NCBI GenBank assembly: GCA_017311185.1
Contig: JAESUZ010003526.1
Coordinates: 992,001 to 1,056,000 of the forward strand
Reading direction: 5' to 3'
DNA: 64,000 nucleotides
Source of the DNA: Proteles cristata cristata
Lineage: Eukaryota > Chordata > Mammalia > Carnivora > Hyaenidae
Made by a program: the position numbers and the translations under genes. The notes beneath the pieces are model-generated. The model was not told the origin of the DNA, searched no databases, and worked only from the letters and a program-made list of their open reading frames with translations. Position 1 is the first letter of the stretch. Every line of letters begins with the position of its first letter. Below, one piece after another: positions 46,701-51,159 of the stretch.

Positions 46701-47943
46701 CGTTTCATGTGAATGGTGCAGAAAGTTCTGTTTTGTTTTTTTTTTTAAACTTGGGAGCTGTTCAGTCACCTACAGGTTGTGATACTTACATTCTTCTTTG
46801 TGTTTCCACTTTTGCGTCAGTTGCCAGGAGTATGAAGTACAAAACGATGAGTCACAAGAACTACAAGAGGTTAGGTTTTCCTGTCCCTGGTGCTGGCTCT
46901 GAGTAATTCCCGCTTGTCCGTTTCTATTTCAACAATCTCACTGTCTATGTGCGTCTTTATTATAGGCTGTCATGAGGCTTATTTCAGAAGCAAGGAATCT
47001 GTATTATAAACTAAAAATTATTCCCATCTCCTGCTTTTAAAAAAAAATTTTTAAGGTTTATTTATTTTTAAGAGAGAGAGAGAGAGAGACAGAGCATGAA
47101 CAGGGGAGGAGCAGAGAGAGGGAGACACAATCTAAATCAGGCTCCAGGCTTTGAGCTGTCAACACAGAGCCTGATGTGGGGCTTGAACTCATGAACTGTT
47201 GAGATCATGACCTGAGCCAAAATCAGATGCCCAACCAACTGAAGCACCCAGATACCCCTCCCCTGTATTTTTAAAAATTAATTTATTTAAAAAAAATTTT
47301 TTACTGTTTTATTTCTTTTTAAATTAAAAACAAAAATTTTTTTTAATGTTTTATTTATTTCTAGGAGAGAGAGGGAGAGAGACAGTGTGAGCAGGGGAGG
47401 GTCAGAGAGAGAGGGAGACCCAGAACCTGAAGCAGGCTCCAAGCTCTGAGCTAGCTGTCAGCACAGAGCCCGATGTGAGGCTCAAACCTGCAAACCGTGA
47501 GATCATGACCTGAGCTGAAGTCGGACGCTTAACCGACTGAGCCACCCAGGCACCCCTTCTGTCTTTTTGCCTGTAGCCATCTTAGTGGACGTAAGGTTAT
47601 CAGATCTTGACCTAAGAACCACAAGTAGTGTTCACACTGACTGCAGACATCACCGAAGGGATGGCAGAGCCACTGTCCTGTCAAGTCGAACTACGGAGAC
47701 TTGAGAATACATCAGATTTTCAGATCCATCCAGGAAGCTGTCTGGTTTTATGATGCTGTTGGTTTTTCTCCTCTTGGTTTGCAGGTGGTGGTGACCAATA
47801 CGATTCCACATGAAATCCAGAAACTCCAGTGCCCCAAAATTAAAACGGTGGATATCAGCATGATCCTTTCGGAAGCCATCCGTCGGATTCACAATGGGGA
47901 GTCCATGTCCTACCTTTTCAGAAACATAGGCTTAGATGACTGA
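11890..47943 (+). CDS. PRPSAP2: PRPSAP2: PRPP synthetase-associated protein 2 (PAP41), complete spliced CDS
   Basis: The coding sequence joins 11890-12008, 13132-13184, 15469-15535, 18626-18798, 21949-22064, 28797-28852, 34720-34868, 42386-42456, 45284-45430 and 47785-47943. The total is 1,110 nt, or 369 residues plus TGA, the same length as human PRPSAP2. The protein is a catalytically inactive relative of ribose-phosphate pyrophosphokinase that binds PRPS1/PRPS2 in the cytosolic PRPP-synthetase complex and lowers its activity, and so tunes purine, pyrimidine and NAD precursor supply. Visible motifs: SANSNS near residues 20-25, [11 protein letters not shown] in exon 5, [11 protein letters not shown] at 146-156, PVDNL at 159-163, VVGDVGGR at 256-263 and DDIIDD at 269-274. 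In active enzymes the 210s carry catalytic Lys/Arg and the 270s a TCGT-type ribose-5-phosphate loop; both are absent here. Residues about 216-253 form the PAP-specific insert. MNITKGG at the second Met and the exon 8 insert fit PRPSAP2 rather than PRPSAP1. There is no frameshift or internal stop. Confidence 0.97.
12058..12246 (-). mobile_element. Carnivore SINE just downstream of exon 2
   Basis: Duplication CATTATGTCACGTTTTAA (12040-12057) and CATTATGTCATGTTTTAA (12247-12264), one CpG transition apart. It lies 49 nt after the exon 2 donor. Confidence 0.93.
12365..12900 (+). repeat. L2-like repeat
   Basis: CATTTATTGAGACATTTGC, CCATGTACTAGGCCTTGATC, TTGGGGATTAACAGTGAACT and GGCAGAGAGAACAAGGTTCA are in the order of old L2-type repeats, possibly two overlapping copies. 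Confidence 0.5.
13132..13184 (+). CDS. PRPSAP2: PRPSAP2 exon 3 (codons 40-57)
   Basis: A strong polypyrimidine tract and CCCTAG precede 13132; the donor AGAG|GTAAGC follows 13184. It encodes [18 protein letters not shown]. At 53 nt it is the shortest coding exon, and skipping it would break the frame. Confidence 0.96.
13640..13835 (+). repeat. MIR element
   Basis: GGGTCAGACGACTTATTCTT, CTTGAAGATTAAATGGTG and GGTGCATAGTAGGTGCTCAG follow the MIR order. Confidence 0.7.
13836..14711. other. Intron 3, unassigned
   Basis: Single-copy-looking DNA. Opposing open frames near 13.8-14.3 kb lack recognisable domains. Confidence 0.4.
14712..14919 (-). mobile_element. Carnivore SINE
   Basis: A T-run, GAGAGAGAGAGAACGCAAGC body and minus-strand head ending CCAGGCGCCCC. 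Confidence 0.88.
14920..15468. other. Intron 3, unassigned, to exon 4
   Basis: No repeat recognised. It ends in the T/C-rich tract of the exon 4 acceptor. Confidence 0.4.
15469..15535 (+). CDS. PRPSAP2: PRPSAP2 exon 4 (codons 58-79, split codon 80)
   Basis: The acceptor is CCTGCCAG and the donor TCAAA|GTGAGT. It encodes [22 protein letters not shown], corresponding to the ESVRG(K/Q)D segment shared by all PRPP synthetase family members (67 nt). Confidence 0.96.
15536..16834. other. Intron 4 proximal part, unassigned
   Basis: The part from 16.3 to 16.7 kb is GC-rich with open frames on both strands of up to 180 codons. No splice-bounded exon or known domain is visible in them. Confidence 0.4.
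16835..18170 (+). repeat. Long L2-like repeat in intron 4
   Basis: CATTCGTTCATTCACAAACAC, GAAAGGTCCTTGTCCTCACG, GTGCTACGGAAGAAACCAGA, AGAACATTCTAGAACTTTCC, CTTGAGCAGAGGAGTGCATG and, further down, GGATGATACTCAGCGTGGATG follow the order of a long old L2-type consensus. A G-run (17755-17768) lies within it. Apparent open frames on both strands are fortuitous. Confidence 0.5.
18626..18798 (+). CDS. PRPSAP2: PRPSAP2 exon 5 (codons 80-137)
   Basis: The acceptor is AACACAG and the donor GCTG|GTAAGA. It encodes the core from [11 protein letters not shown] through [11 protein letters not shown] to [10 protein letters not shown] (173 nt), the largest coding exon. PRPP synthetases use this segment for ATP binding and subunit contacts. 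The open frame continues upstream from 18558, but that part is intron. Confidence 0.97.
18960..19174 (-). mobile_element. Carnivore SINE, intron 5
   Basis: Minus-strand copy with a G-rich variant body (GGCAGGGGGTGGGGGGAGGG) and a mutated B-box. Confidence 0.87.
19673..19907 (+). mobile_element. Young felid SINE, 19-bp perfect duplication
   Basis: AAAGAAACAAGCAAACCAA at 19654-19672 is repeated exactly at 19908-19926. The tail contains interspersed A/G. Head and B-box are intact. Confidence 0.95.
20160..20372 (-). mobile_element. Carnivore SINE
   Basis: Complete minus-strand copy ending GCCACCCAGGCGCCCC; A-box and B-box are recognisable with a few changes. Confidence 0.9.
20807..21010 (-). 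mobile_element. Carnivore SINE
   Basis: Duplication GGGTATCCTGCAGT (20793-20806) and GGGTATCCTACAGT (21011-21024). Confidence 0.92.
21011..21790 (-). repeat. LTR-like repeat, copy 1 (intron 5), interrupted
   Basis: AGCAGCTTACAGAACTCGGG, AGTTTAACTAAATTCTGACG and TACCAGGGTTTTAGGAGCTGG parallel the copy at 43.98-44.74 kb and, inverted, the one at 61.9-62.5 kb. I read it as an old endogenous-retrovirus type LTR family but cannot name it. A SINE splits it at 21451-21661. Confidence 0.55.
21451..21661 (+). mobile_element. Carnivore SINE upstream of exon 6
   Basis: Flanked by AGAGTCACCTCATTA and AGAGTCAGCTCATTA (one mismatch). It lies 287 nt before exon 6 in + orientation and part of the head is deleted. 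Confidence 0.92.
21949..22064 (+). CDS. PRPSAP2: PRPSAP2 exon 6 (codons 138-176)
   Basis: The acceptor is TTCCAAAG, a weak pyrimidine tract; the donor is GAG|GTGGGT. It encodes [19 protein letters not shown] and [19 protein letters not shown] (116 nt), which include the family signature around DLH. Inverted SINEs lie about 290 nt upstream (+) and 150 nt downstream (-). Skipping would shift the frame. Confidence 0.97.
22214..22402 (-). mobile_element. Carnivore SINE downstream of exon 6
   Basis: Minus-strand copy 150 nt after the exon 6 donor, inverted relative to the copy at 21451-21661. Confidence 0.9.
22480..23530 (-). mobile_element. Probable old LINE-1 3' end remnant
   Basis: Features resemble degraded antisense L1M: CACGGCACATCCGTTTTGAC, TTCCATCCCGACCAGCAGTG near 23138 (the 'cc(a/c)accagcagtg' block) and TTGAGCATCTCTTTG near 23290. 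Divergence is high. Confidence 0.45.
23551..23773 (+). mobile_element. Carnivore SINE
   Basis: Head GGGGTGCCTGGGTGGCTCAG, an extended body with CACACCTGCACATGCGTGC, tail CAAATAAACTTAAAAAAAAAA. Confidence 0.9.
23774..24765. other. Intron 6, unassigned
   Basis: Mostly single-copy-looking, partly CpG-rich (24.3-24.5 kb). I recognise no family. Confidence 0.4.
24766..24996 (-). mobile_element. Carnivore SINE
   Basis: Duplication CTAGAGCTACCCTGTTTCT before and CTAGAGTTATCCTGTTTCT after, two transitions apart. Confidence 0.92.
25880..26102 (+). mobile_element. Young felid SINE, 15-bp perfect duplication
   Basis: AAATGAGCCACAGTT at 25865-25879 and 26103-26117, identical. It belongs to the CGACTTTCGCTTAGGTC subfamily. 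Confidence 0.95.
26182..26396 (-). mobile_element. Carnivore SINE
   Basis: Minus-strand copy with a (GT)n insertion in the body; flanks ATTTCACTTTTTTTA and TTTTTCACTCTTTTA are a decayed duplication. Confidence 0.87.
26400..26900 (-). mobile_element. Probable old LINE-1 remnant
   Basis: AATAATGCTGCATTGAAGATTC, GGAGTAGAATTGCTTGACTGA and CTCCAAAGGGGCTGTG resemble the antisense L1M block ('...tgctgc...attgctgg...ccaaagaggttgt'). It is strongly diverged. Confidence 0.45.
27274..27381 (-). mobile_element. Old carnivore SINE (short type)
   Basis: A tRNA-like head without CT body, flanked by GAAAATAGACCTG and GAAATAGACCTG. Confidence 0.82.
27590..27804 (-). mobile_element. Carnivore SINE
   Basis: Duplication CTGTTCTCTGCTCCC and CTGTTCTTTGCTCCC, one mismatch. 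Confidence 0.92.
28797..28852 (+). CDS. PRPSAP2: PRPSAP2 exon 7 (codons 177-194, split codon 195)
   Basis: The acceptor is TGTCACAG and the donor AAAAG|GTAGGT. It encodes [18 protein letters not shown] (56 nt). The preceding intron is about 6.7 kb. Confidence 0.96.
28987..29200 (-). mobile_element. Carnivore SINE downstream of exon 7
   Basis: Minus-strand copy with a long (GA)n run, ending GCCACCCAGGCGACCC, 135 nt after the exon 7 donor. Confidence 0.88.
29999..30266 (-). mobile_element. Carnivore SINE with expanded body
   Basis: The GGGGGAGGGGCAGAGAGAG-type body unit is present about three times (30039-30120), making it longer than its neighbours. Confidence 0.9.
30440..31262 (-). mobile_element. 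LINE-1 (L1M) 3' end remnant
   Basis: The antisense copy shows TGGAAAACCACTAATCTGTT, ATGGCATCATACTATATGTGG, TTTATGGCTCAATACTATTCC, AGCACGGCTGCAAACATTTG and TGTGTACCTAGGATTGAAA. It is interrupted by a SINE at 30939-31098. Confidence 0.75.
30939..31098 (-). mobile_element. Carnivore SINE, shortened
   Basis: Inserted in an L1 remnant; flanks CTGTGTTTACATTTTTG and CTGTTTACATTTTCG form the duplication. Confidence 0.9.
31669..31882 (-). mobile_element. Young felid SINE
   Basis: TGGCGTCAGAT at 31658-31668 and 31883-31893. The sequence is very close to the copy at 53-270. Confidence 0.94.
31904..32245 (+). repeat. MaLR-type LTR (MLT1/MST-like), solo
   Basis: It starts GAGTGAATGTTTGTGTCCCC and continues with GGTTTTAGGAGGTGAGGCCA, GGGAGATAATTAGGTCATGA and GTGGGATTAGTGCCCTGAGG, ending near GTGAGAAACGTTTCTGTTG. 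This is the order of a mammalian-apparent LTR retrotransposon LTR. No internal region is seen. Confidence 0.8.
33355..33571 (-). mobile_element. Carnivore SINE (first of an adjacent pair)
   Basis: Full minus-strand copy inside an L1 remnant, directly abutting a second copy in the same orientation. Confidence 0.92.
33573..33778 (-). mobile_element. Carnivore SINE (second of the pair)
   Basis: Same orientation; body GGGGGGAGGGACAGAGAGAG and head ending GCCACCGAGGCGCC. Confidence 0.92.
34720..34868 (+). CDS. PRPSAP2: PRPSAP2 exon 8 (codons 195-244; PAP-specific insert)
   Basis: The acceptor is CTCCCTCAG and the donor CCCCA|GTAAGT. It encodes [19 protein letters not shown] followed by the acidic insert with DGRHSPPM and [10 protein letters not shown] (149 nt). 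The segment after IHGE replaces the Lys/Arg-rich catalytic loop of active PRPP synthetases, which explains why the protein is regulatory. HSPP contains a Ser-Pro site that could be phosphorylated (inference). Confidence 0.96.
34869..36721. other. Intron 8 proximal part, mostly unassigned
   Basis: Apart from the SINE at 35587-35776, no family is recognised. The 36.2-36.6 kb part is GC-rich with fortuitous open frames. Confidence 0.4.
35587..35776 (+). mobile_element. Carnivore SINE
   Basis: Flanked by AACTCACAAAAG and ATCTCACAAAAG; CCCT-rich body and a simple ATAAATAAATAAA tail. Confidence 0.9.
36722..37100 (+). mobile_element. Carnivore SINE, split by an inverted SINE
   Basis: The outer element has perfect 13-bp duplications AAATTAGTTTCAT at 36709-36721 and 37101-37113. 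Its tail is interrupted by the inverted copy at 36893-37075, so the two heads face each other. Confidence 0.9.
36893..37075 (-). mobile_element. Carnivore SINE nested in the preceding SINE
   Basis: Minus-strand copy landed in the A-rich tail of the outer element; the head end is GCCACCCAGGTGCCCC. Confidence 0.9.
37681..37895 (+). mobile_element. Carnivore SINE
   Basis: Head GAGCGCCTGGGTGGCTCAG; tail AAAAATAAACATAAA followed by T- and A-runs. Confidence 0.9.
38272..38420 (+). mobile_element. Carnivore SINE, short type
   Basis: Head plus a short TGGAGCCTACAAAAAAATTA end, lacking the CT body. Confidence 0.82.
39095..39307 (-). mobile_element. Carnivore SINE
   Basis: Flanks GTCCTTAACCCCTT and GTCCTTTGCCCCTT form the duplication. 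Confidence 0.92.
39333..39538 (+). mobile_element. MER20-like hAT element
   Basis: It begins CAGTGGTTCTCAACCAGGGG and ends AAGGTTGAACAGCCCTG, with GACATTTGGAGGAGTG, GGCATCTAGTGAG and CCCCCACAACAAAG inside, the usual order for MER20. Confidence 0.75.
39545..40575 (-). mobile_element. LINE-1 (L1M) 3' end remnant
   Basis: The antisense of L1M 3'-end sequence is seen: GTGTGGTGCAGCCACCATTT, CCCATTAAGTTATCACCCC, ATGTTCATCCAGGCTGTTG, AATTGCTGGGTCATGT and TGACCTGCATTTCTCTAATG. A SINE interrupts it at 40171-40357. Confidence 0.75.
40171..40357 (-). mobile_element. Carnivore SINE
   Basis: Inserted in an L1 remnant; TCCTGATTT lies on both sides. Confidence 0.9.
40587..40659 (-). mobile_element. Carnivore SINE fragment (head only)
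   Basis: Only the tRNA-like head remains (ATCATGACCTGAGCTGAAAC to GCCACCCAGGTGCCCC). It joins directly to an L1 3' UTR. Confidence 0.8.
40660..41045 (+). mobile_element. LINE-1 3' UTR fragment
   Basis: L1 3' UTR landmarks are TCTGGGGCTCTAATGTACAA, ATATGGTAACTGTAAATTA, TTATTGTGGTAATCATTTTG and CATCTCAGTAAAGCT, ending in a G-run. A second copy of part of it lies inverted at 43055-43240. Confidence 0.8.
41447..41602 (-). mobile_element. Carnivore SINE, shortened (tandem pair, first)
   Basis: The three flanks GAACAGTGTTTT, GAGCAGTGTTTT and GAGCAGTGTTTT show two insertions at the same site in succession. Confidence 0.85.
41615..41799 (-). mobile_element. Carnivore SINE (tandem pair, second)
   Basis: Same orientation as the first copy, with the shared flank on both sides; part of the B-box region is missing. 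Confidence 0.87.
42386..42456 (+). CDS. PRPSAP2: PRPSAP2 exon 9 (codons 245-268)
   Basis: The acceptor TTCTGACCAG follows a (TG)n-like stretch; the donor is GTG|GTATGT. It encodes [24 protein letters not shown] (71 nt), ending just before the DD of the PRPP-binding loop. It is flanked on both sides by inverted L1 3'-end copies and by inverted SINEs. Confidence 0.96.
43055..43240 (-). mobile_element. LINE-1 3' UTR fragment, inverted relative to 40660-41045
   Basis: On the minus strand it matches the 40.67-40.85 kb copy closely, including the TTGCCAGGGCCTGGG block and CACAAACTTCCAGTTATAAG. Exon 9 lies between the two inverted copies. Confidence 0.8.
43232..43271 (-). mobile_element. Carnivore SINE fragment
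   Basis: Only the head end is left (ACTTATCTGACTGAGCCACC then CAGGCGCCTC), joined to an L1 3' UTR fragment. The same pairing occurs at 40587-40670, so this is a duplicated SINE/L1 junction. Confidence 0.75.
43303..43508 (+). mobile_element. Carnivore SINE, older, host of a nested SINE
   Basis: AAAGTAATATGCAT before it and AAAGTAATATGTAT after the next element (43745) bracket the pair, so the next SINE landed in this tail. Confidence 0.88.
43509..43693 (+). mobile_element. Carnivore SINE nested in the previous tail
   Basis: Head GGCGCCTGGGTGGCTCAGTT; its poly(A) has become an A-run plus (TA)n. Confidence 0.9.
43694..43743. repeat. (A)n(TA)n microsatellite
   Basis: The SINE tail has become about 27 A followed by about ten TA units, a likely length-variable site in intron 9. 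Confidence 0.9.
43980..44740 (-). repeat. LTR-like repeat, copy 2 (intron 9)
   Basis: Shared blocks: GAGCAGCTCACAGAAGTCCGG near 44210, AAAGGATACAGATGACGAGA near 44265, GAAGCTCTCCAAACCTCGAA near 44390 and TACAAGGGTTTTAGGGGCCC near 44648. It is the best preserved of the three copies; the long minus-strand open frames here are fortuitous. Confidence 0.6.
44741..45283. other. Intron 9 distal part, unassigned
   Basis: No named repeat. The minus-strand open frame of 196 codons here overlaps exon 10 in antisense and is a shadow. Confidence 0.4.
45284..45430 (+). CDS. PRPSAP2: PRPSAP2 exon 10 (codons 269-317)
   Basis: The acceptor is TGGACAG; the donor GAG|GTAACA is weaker than most in this gene. 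It encodes [17 protein letters not shown] through [12 protein letters not shown] to EESAIDE (147 nt, phase 0 on both sides, so skipping would keep the frame). [10 protein letters not shown] stands where active enzymes have the ribose-5-phosphate loop. Residues 308-309 are Leu-Leu. Confidence 0.96.
45853..46077 (+). mobile_element. Carnivore SINE, intron 10
   Basis: Duplication GAGATTGGGGGAGGCAG (45836-45852) and GAGACTGGGGGAGGCAG (46078-46094), one transition. Confidence 0.93.
46095..47039. other. Intron 10, unassigned
   Basis: Single-copy-looking DNA between SINEs; overlapping open frames at 46.3-46.8 kb show no domain. Confidence 0.4.
47040..47261 (-). mobile_element. Carnivore SINE, intron 10
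   Basis: Diverged minus-strand copy with a (GA)n body and an altered head end. Confidence 0.87.
47328..47556 (-). mobile_element. Carnivore SINE, 228 nt before exon 11
   Basis: Well-preserved minus-strand copy with CTAGGAGAGAGA at the tail junction and a small AGCT insertion. Confidence 0.92.
47785..47943 (+). CDS. PRPSAP2: PRPSAP2 exon 11, C-terminus and stop
   Basis: The acceptor GGTTTGCAG ends at 47784. It encodes [19 protein letters not shown], then [23 protein letters not shown] and the C-terminal GLDD, with TGA at 47941-47943. The NGES(M/V)SYLF ending is the conserved C-terminus of the PRPP synthetase family. Confidence 0.97.
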   Translation: MVVTNTIPHEIQKLQCPKIKTVDISMILSEAIRRIHNGESMSYLFRNIGLDD

Positions 47944-48450
47944 ACAGCCTTCCTTTCCTAAAACTCCCAAGGGCCAAACTGGAAGTGGAGCATACTGTGA
48001 GGGCTCACACCTGATTCACTGGGGCCGTTTGTGCTTTCTTCCTTTCTCTTTGTTAATTCCTCTGAAGATAGACCAACTTTTTATGTCGGGTTAGGTGTTC
48101 ATGAGTTTTTGGGGCGATTTTTATAAAAGAAAAACTATATTCTCCTCCTAAATGAATTAACGACCTGGTTGTAGTTTAACTATTTCAAAAATAATGTGGG
48201 ATATGATTTTTTAAGCTCACAGACAGCCTTTTTCCAAAGTTGCTAGAGCCCAAGTGCTTAAAAAAGTTAAATGAATTAAAACGGTCTACTGTGTGATATC
48301 TGCAGTCGAAAAGCCAAAAAGATAATACCATTCAGTCCAGTAAATGACGTTTTTAGAAATGGTTTTATAGACAAGCAGATGTGAGTGAGTATTATGTGAC
48401 CATTATTTATTTTCTGCAAAAAGGGAATAAAAACTTATGTCGTGTGTTGT
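47944..48450 (+). other. PRPSAP2: PRPSAP2 3' UTR
   Basis: About 500 nt of AT-rich sequence without recognisable interspersed repeats separates the stop from the poly(A) signal. This absence contrasts with the repeat-dense introns and suggests constraint. Confidence 0.8.
48426..48431 (+). terminator. PRPSAP2: PRPSAP2 polyadenylation signal AATAAA
   Basis: AATAAA is followed about 15-30 nt later by a GT/T-rich stretch (CGTGTGTTGTTTTTTT), the usual downstream element. Cleavage is expected near 48,440-48,450. A second AATAAA at 48493-48498 could serve as an alternative. Confidence 0.8.
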
Positions 48451-49063
48451 TTTTTTAAAAACTTTGTGTATTGGCAAGCGTTTTATAATGAAAATAAAAC
48501 GAAAGCTGAATATACGCGCCATGGATGTTGAAGCGTTCGCCCGCCAGCTCAGTCTTCTCTCCTGCGGCTTGACAGTGGCCTCTCGGGGATGTAATATTTC
48601 CTGTTCTGTTTGTCCAGGACCCGCGTGTTTCTGACGTGTAGTGGCTGTGGCAGGACAGGAACTCAACTCCCAGGCTGTGAGCCACGGGGGCAGGTCAGCG
48701 AGTGGTCATGAGCCACCACCGCACCTCCGCATGGCTTTGCTCTGCTCCCTGTTCGACAGCACAGCCACTCTCTGAACAGGAGTCACCTCTGCATGCCCCG
48801 AAAGAGGACGCGCCGGGGCGTGGTCACAGAGGGCAAATGATACGACCCTTGTTACTGTCGGGCGTCTGAGGACCATCTGCCCTCCCGTTCCGAGTGCAGA
48901 ACTCAGAGCCTGGACGTTAGAGCTTTGCCAGGCTCTGGGTGCCTGGGGTCCCACGGTCTTGGCCAGCACGTTCTCCCGCGGAGCTCATGGAATGGCAGTC
49001 CCTTCAGAGTCATGGAGGAGGACATTAAGGTTTCCTCACAAAGAAAAGGATTACTTTCTTTTT
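48451..49063. other. Downstream flank of PRPSAP2, unassigned
   Basis: GC-moderate sequence with no further exon, no repeat recognised and no second gene start. Confidence 0.45.
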
Positions 49064-49153
49064 TCTTTTCCAAGTAAACTCCACACCCCTTTGTGGGGCT
49101 CAAACTCACAACCCCAAGATCATGCTCTACTGACTGAGCCGGCCAGGCACCCC
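49064..49153 (-). mobile_element. Old carnivore SINE (short type)
   Basis: Head without CT body, ending GAGCCGGCCAGGCACCCC. Confidence 0.8.
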
Positions 49154-49669
49154 AGAATTATTTTTCCTTCCCCAAAAAACTTAAACCTGTGCTTTCTGCC
49201 TATGTTAGAACTTGGAATAAAATAGCAGTTGACTTGGCACAAAATTAAAGATGAATCACTCACCGTTTGCCATATCAAAGTTTGTTGCTGCTCCCAAGAG
49301 AGAAGTTTGACTTCCGGGGACTTGCTCTGGAGCAGGGTTCTGGAGGGTTCTGCTTCTAGAAGCTGTCCTGGGTGGGGCCTCCTGCTCATCTCTCTGTGCT
49401 CATTGCACCCGGCAGTGTCCAGACCCTTCCTGACGCCATGTCTCAGCCAGGCATCCTGTGACCGTGTGCCCCTACTAGTGCATGAAAGGAATACATATTT
49501 TGCTAATTGCATAAGGTAATACACCTTGATGCTCGGGTCTAATCAAAGGACAAGTCCGCATTGTTAACGTGGCACATTAACTCTTGCTTAGAACTGTGTG
49601 GCCTTAAAATCAGCTCCCTCCTCTACAGTTTGCAAGCATGGTTGTCTTTGCTTTACGAAACCCTTGAAA

Positions 49670-51158
49670 GTAACCAAGTTTTCCTTTCAGCTCAAAAAGA
49701 AAAAGCCAGCAGATGTCTACAGGATGGTGGCATGGGGAGCTCCAAAAGTCTCTTCCTCCGTGAAAGCAGAGGAGAAACTGGCAAAAACTGTCACAATCAA
49801 CTTTATTGGAACTCTAGAAAATAATCCAAAGTTTATGGCAACCCAGAAAATTGGCAGTCAAAACAACACAACCTCCCACCCCCCCATCACCACCACCAAA
49901 ACATGGCTGAATCATGCCTTACCCTGGTCCCATTCGTTACCTGCTTCCTGATAGCCTTGAAGATCATAGCCTGCACTCCTGGTACATGTTCCTGGTACCA
50001 GTGGGAGTAGAATACTGTTCTCAGATAACTATGGTTATTTGTTTGGACCTGTTTACTGGCTCCTTGAAGGATGGCTCAAAGGACGTACCTTCATTTTACC
50101 CAATTCAGAGCTCTTTGGAACAGAAGGACCGTTGTTGAGAAAGTTTGAAGGCAAATGTATTAGCCACTCCTGTCAGGGCAAACAGTGATGCCATTAAAAG
50201 CTTGGGAGGGAAGGCTGGAGAGTGAGATACATCAGGGGTTGGAGGGGGGAAAGGATTGAAAAAGCTGCCACATGTTCCTGGGCATATGAAGGACACGGGA
50301 TTGCACAGGGCTGAGCACCTGCTCAGAAGAGACCCAAGAAAGCCTTAAACTCTCACCTCTGGCTGACCTTCAGGCTCTGTGCAAGCACGAAGTGTGGGCT
50401 AAAACAGAGTTGTAGTCTGAGTGTTGAAGGCGTGTCCCAAGACAGCTGCCCATCTGCAGACTGGGTGATTTTCCTCCCTCCCTCCCTCCCGTCCCACCTT
50501 TCCTTCCCCTTCCGCTTCCCTCTCCCCTTCTGCCTCCCCTTACCTTGCTTTTCAGGCTTTTAAGGAAGTCTATAGTGACTCACCATTTGGCTGAGTGAAC
50601 AGAGATTTCAGTTGCCATACCCAACAAAGAACACAGACTTTACAAACATCAGTGGAGAAAAGCCACCAAACAGGCAACTACAAGCAGCAATAAACCCTGG
50701 GGAACGAGGAGAGTCCAATTCCAGACTTCCTCTGTGATAATATAAAAATGCCCAGTTATCTGCAAAAAAAAAGTTCTGAGGCATGTAAACAAACAAGGTT
50801 GGGCCCATCCACAGGAAAAAGAACTTAGTAGAAACCATCTTTGAAGAAGTATACACATATTTACTAAAGACTTAATTTTTTTATGTATTTATTTTGAGAG
50901 AAAGTGCGAGTGGGGGAGGGGCAGAGGGGAGAGAACGAGAATCCCAAGCAAGGATTCTGCCAATGCAGAGCCTGACACGGGGCTCAAACTCATGAGCCTG
51001 AGCCGAAGTCAGATGCTTAACTGAGCCACCCAGCTGCCCTTTTACTAAAGACTTTAAATCAACGATTTTAAATATACTCAAAGAGCTAAAGGAAACCGTT
51101 AGAATGATGTGTCACCAAATAGAGGACATCAGTAAGAAATAATAAAGAAATGAACAGG
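49670..51158 (+). mobile_element. Older LINE-1 5' UTR remnant
   Basis: Characteristic L1M 5'-UTR blocks are seen: GGGGAGCTCCAAAAGTCTCT near 49735, GAAGCCACC-like AAGCCACCAAACAGGCAAC near 50660, GAACGAGGAGAGTCCAATTCC near 50702, CCACAGGAAAAAGAAC near 50810 and CTCAAAGAGCTAAAGGAAAC near 51078. A SINE interrupts it at 50874-51040. A CCCT-rich run lies at 50470-50560. Confidence 0.65.
50874..51040 (-). mobile_element. Carnivore SINE in an L1 5' UTR
   Basis: Perfect duplication TTTACTAAAGACTT at 50860-50873 and 51041-51054 (the second is one base longer with T). Confidence 0.93.
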
Positions 51159-51159
51159 A

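Noticed and set aside
11890..47943. Assignment to PRPSAP1 or to an active PRPP synthetase (PRPS1/PRPS2).
   Set aside because: The N-terminus ([12 protein letters not shown] before MNITKGG), the exon 8 insert and the 369-residue length fit PRPSAP2; catalytic loop residues are missing.
49561..49951. Open frames of 87 and 117 codons downstream of PRPSAP2 as a possible next gene.
   Set aside because: The DNA matches an old L1 5' UTR; neither frame has a domain or splice context.
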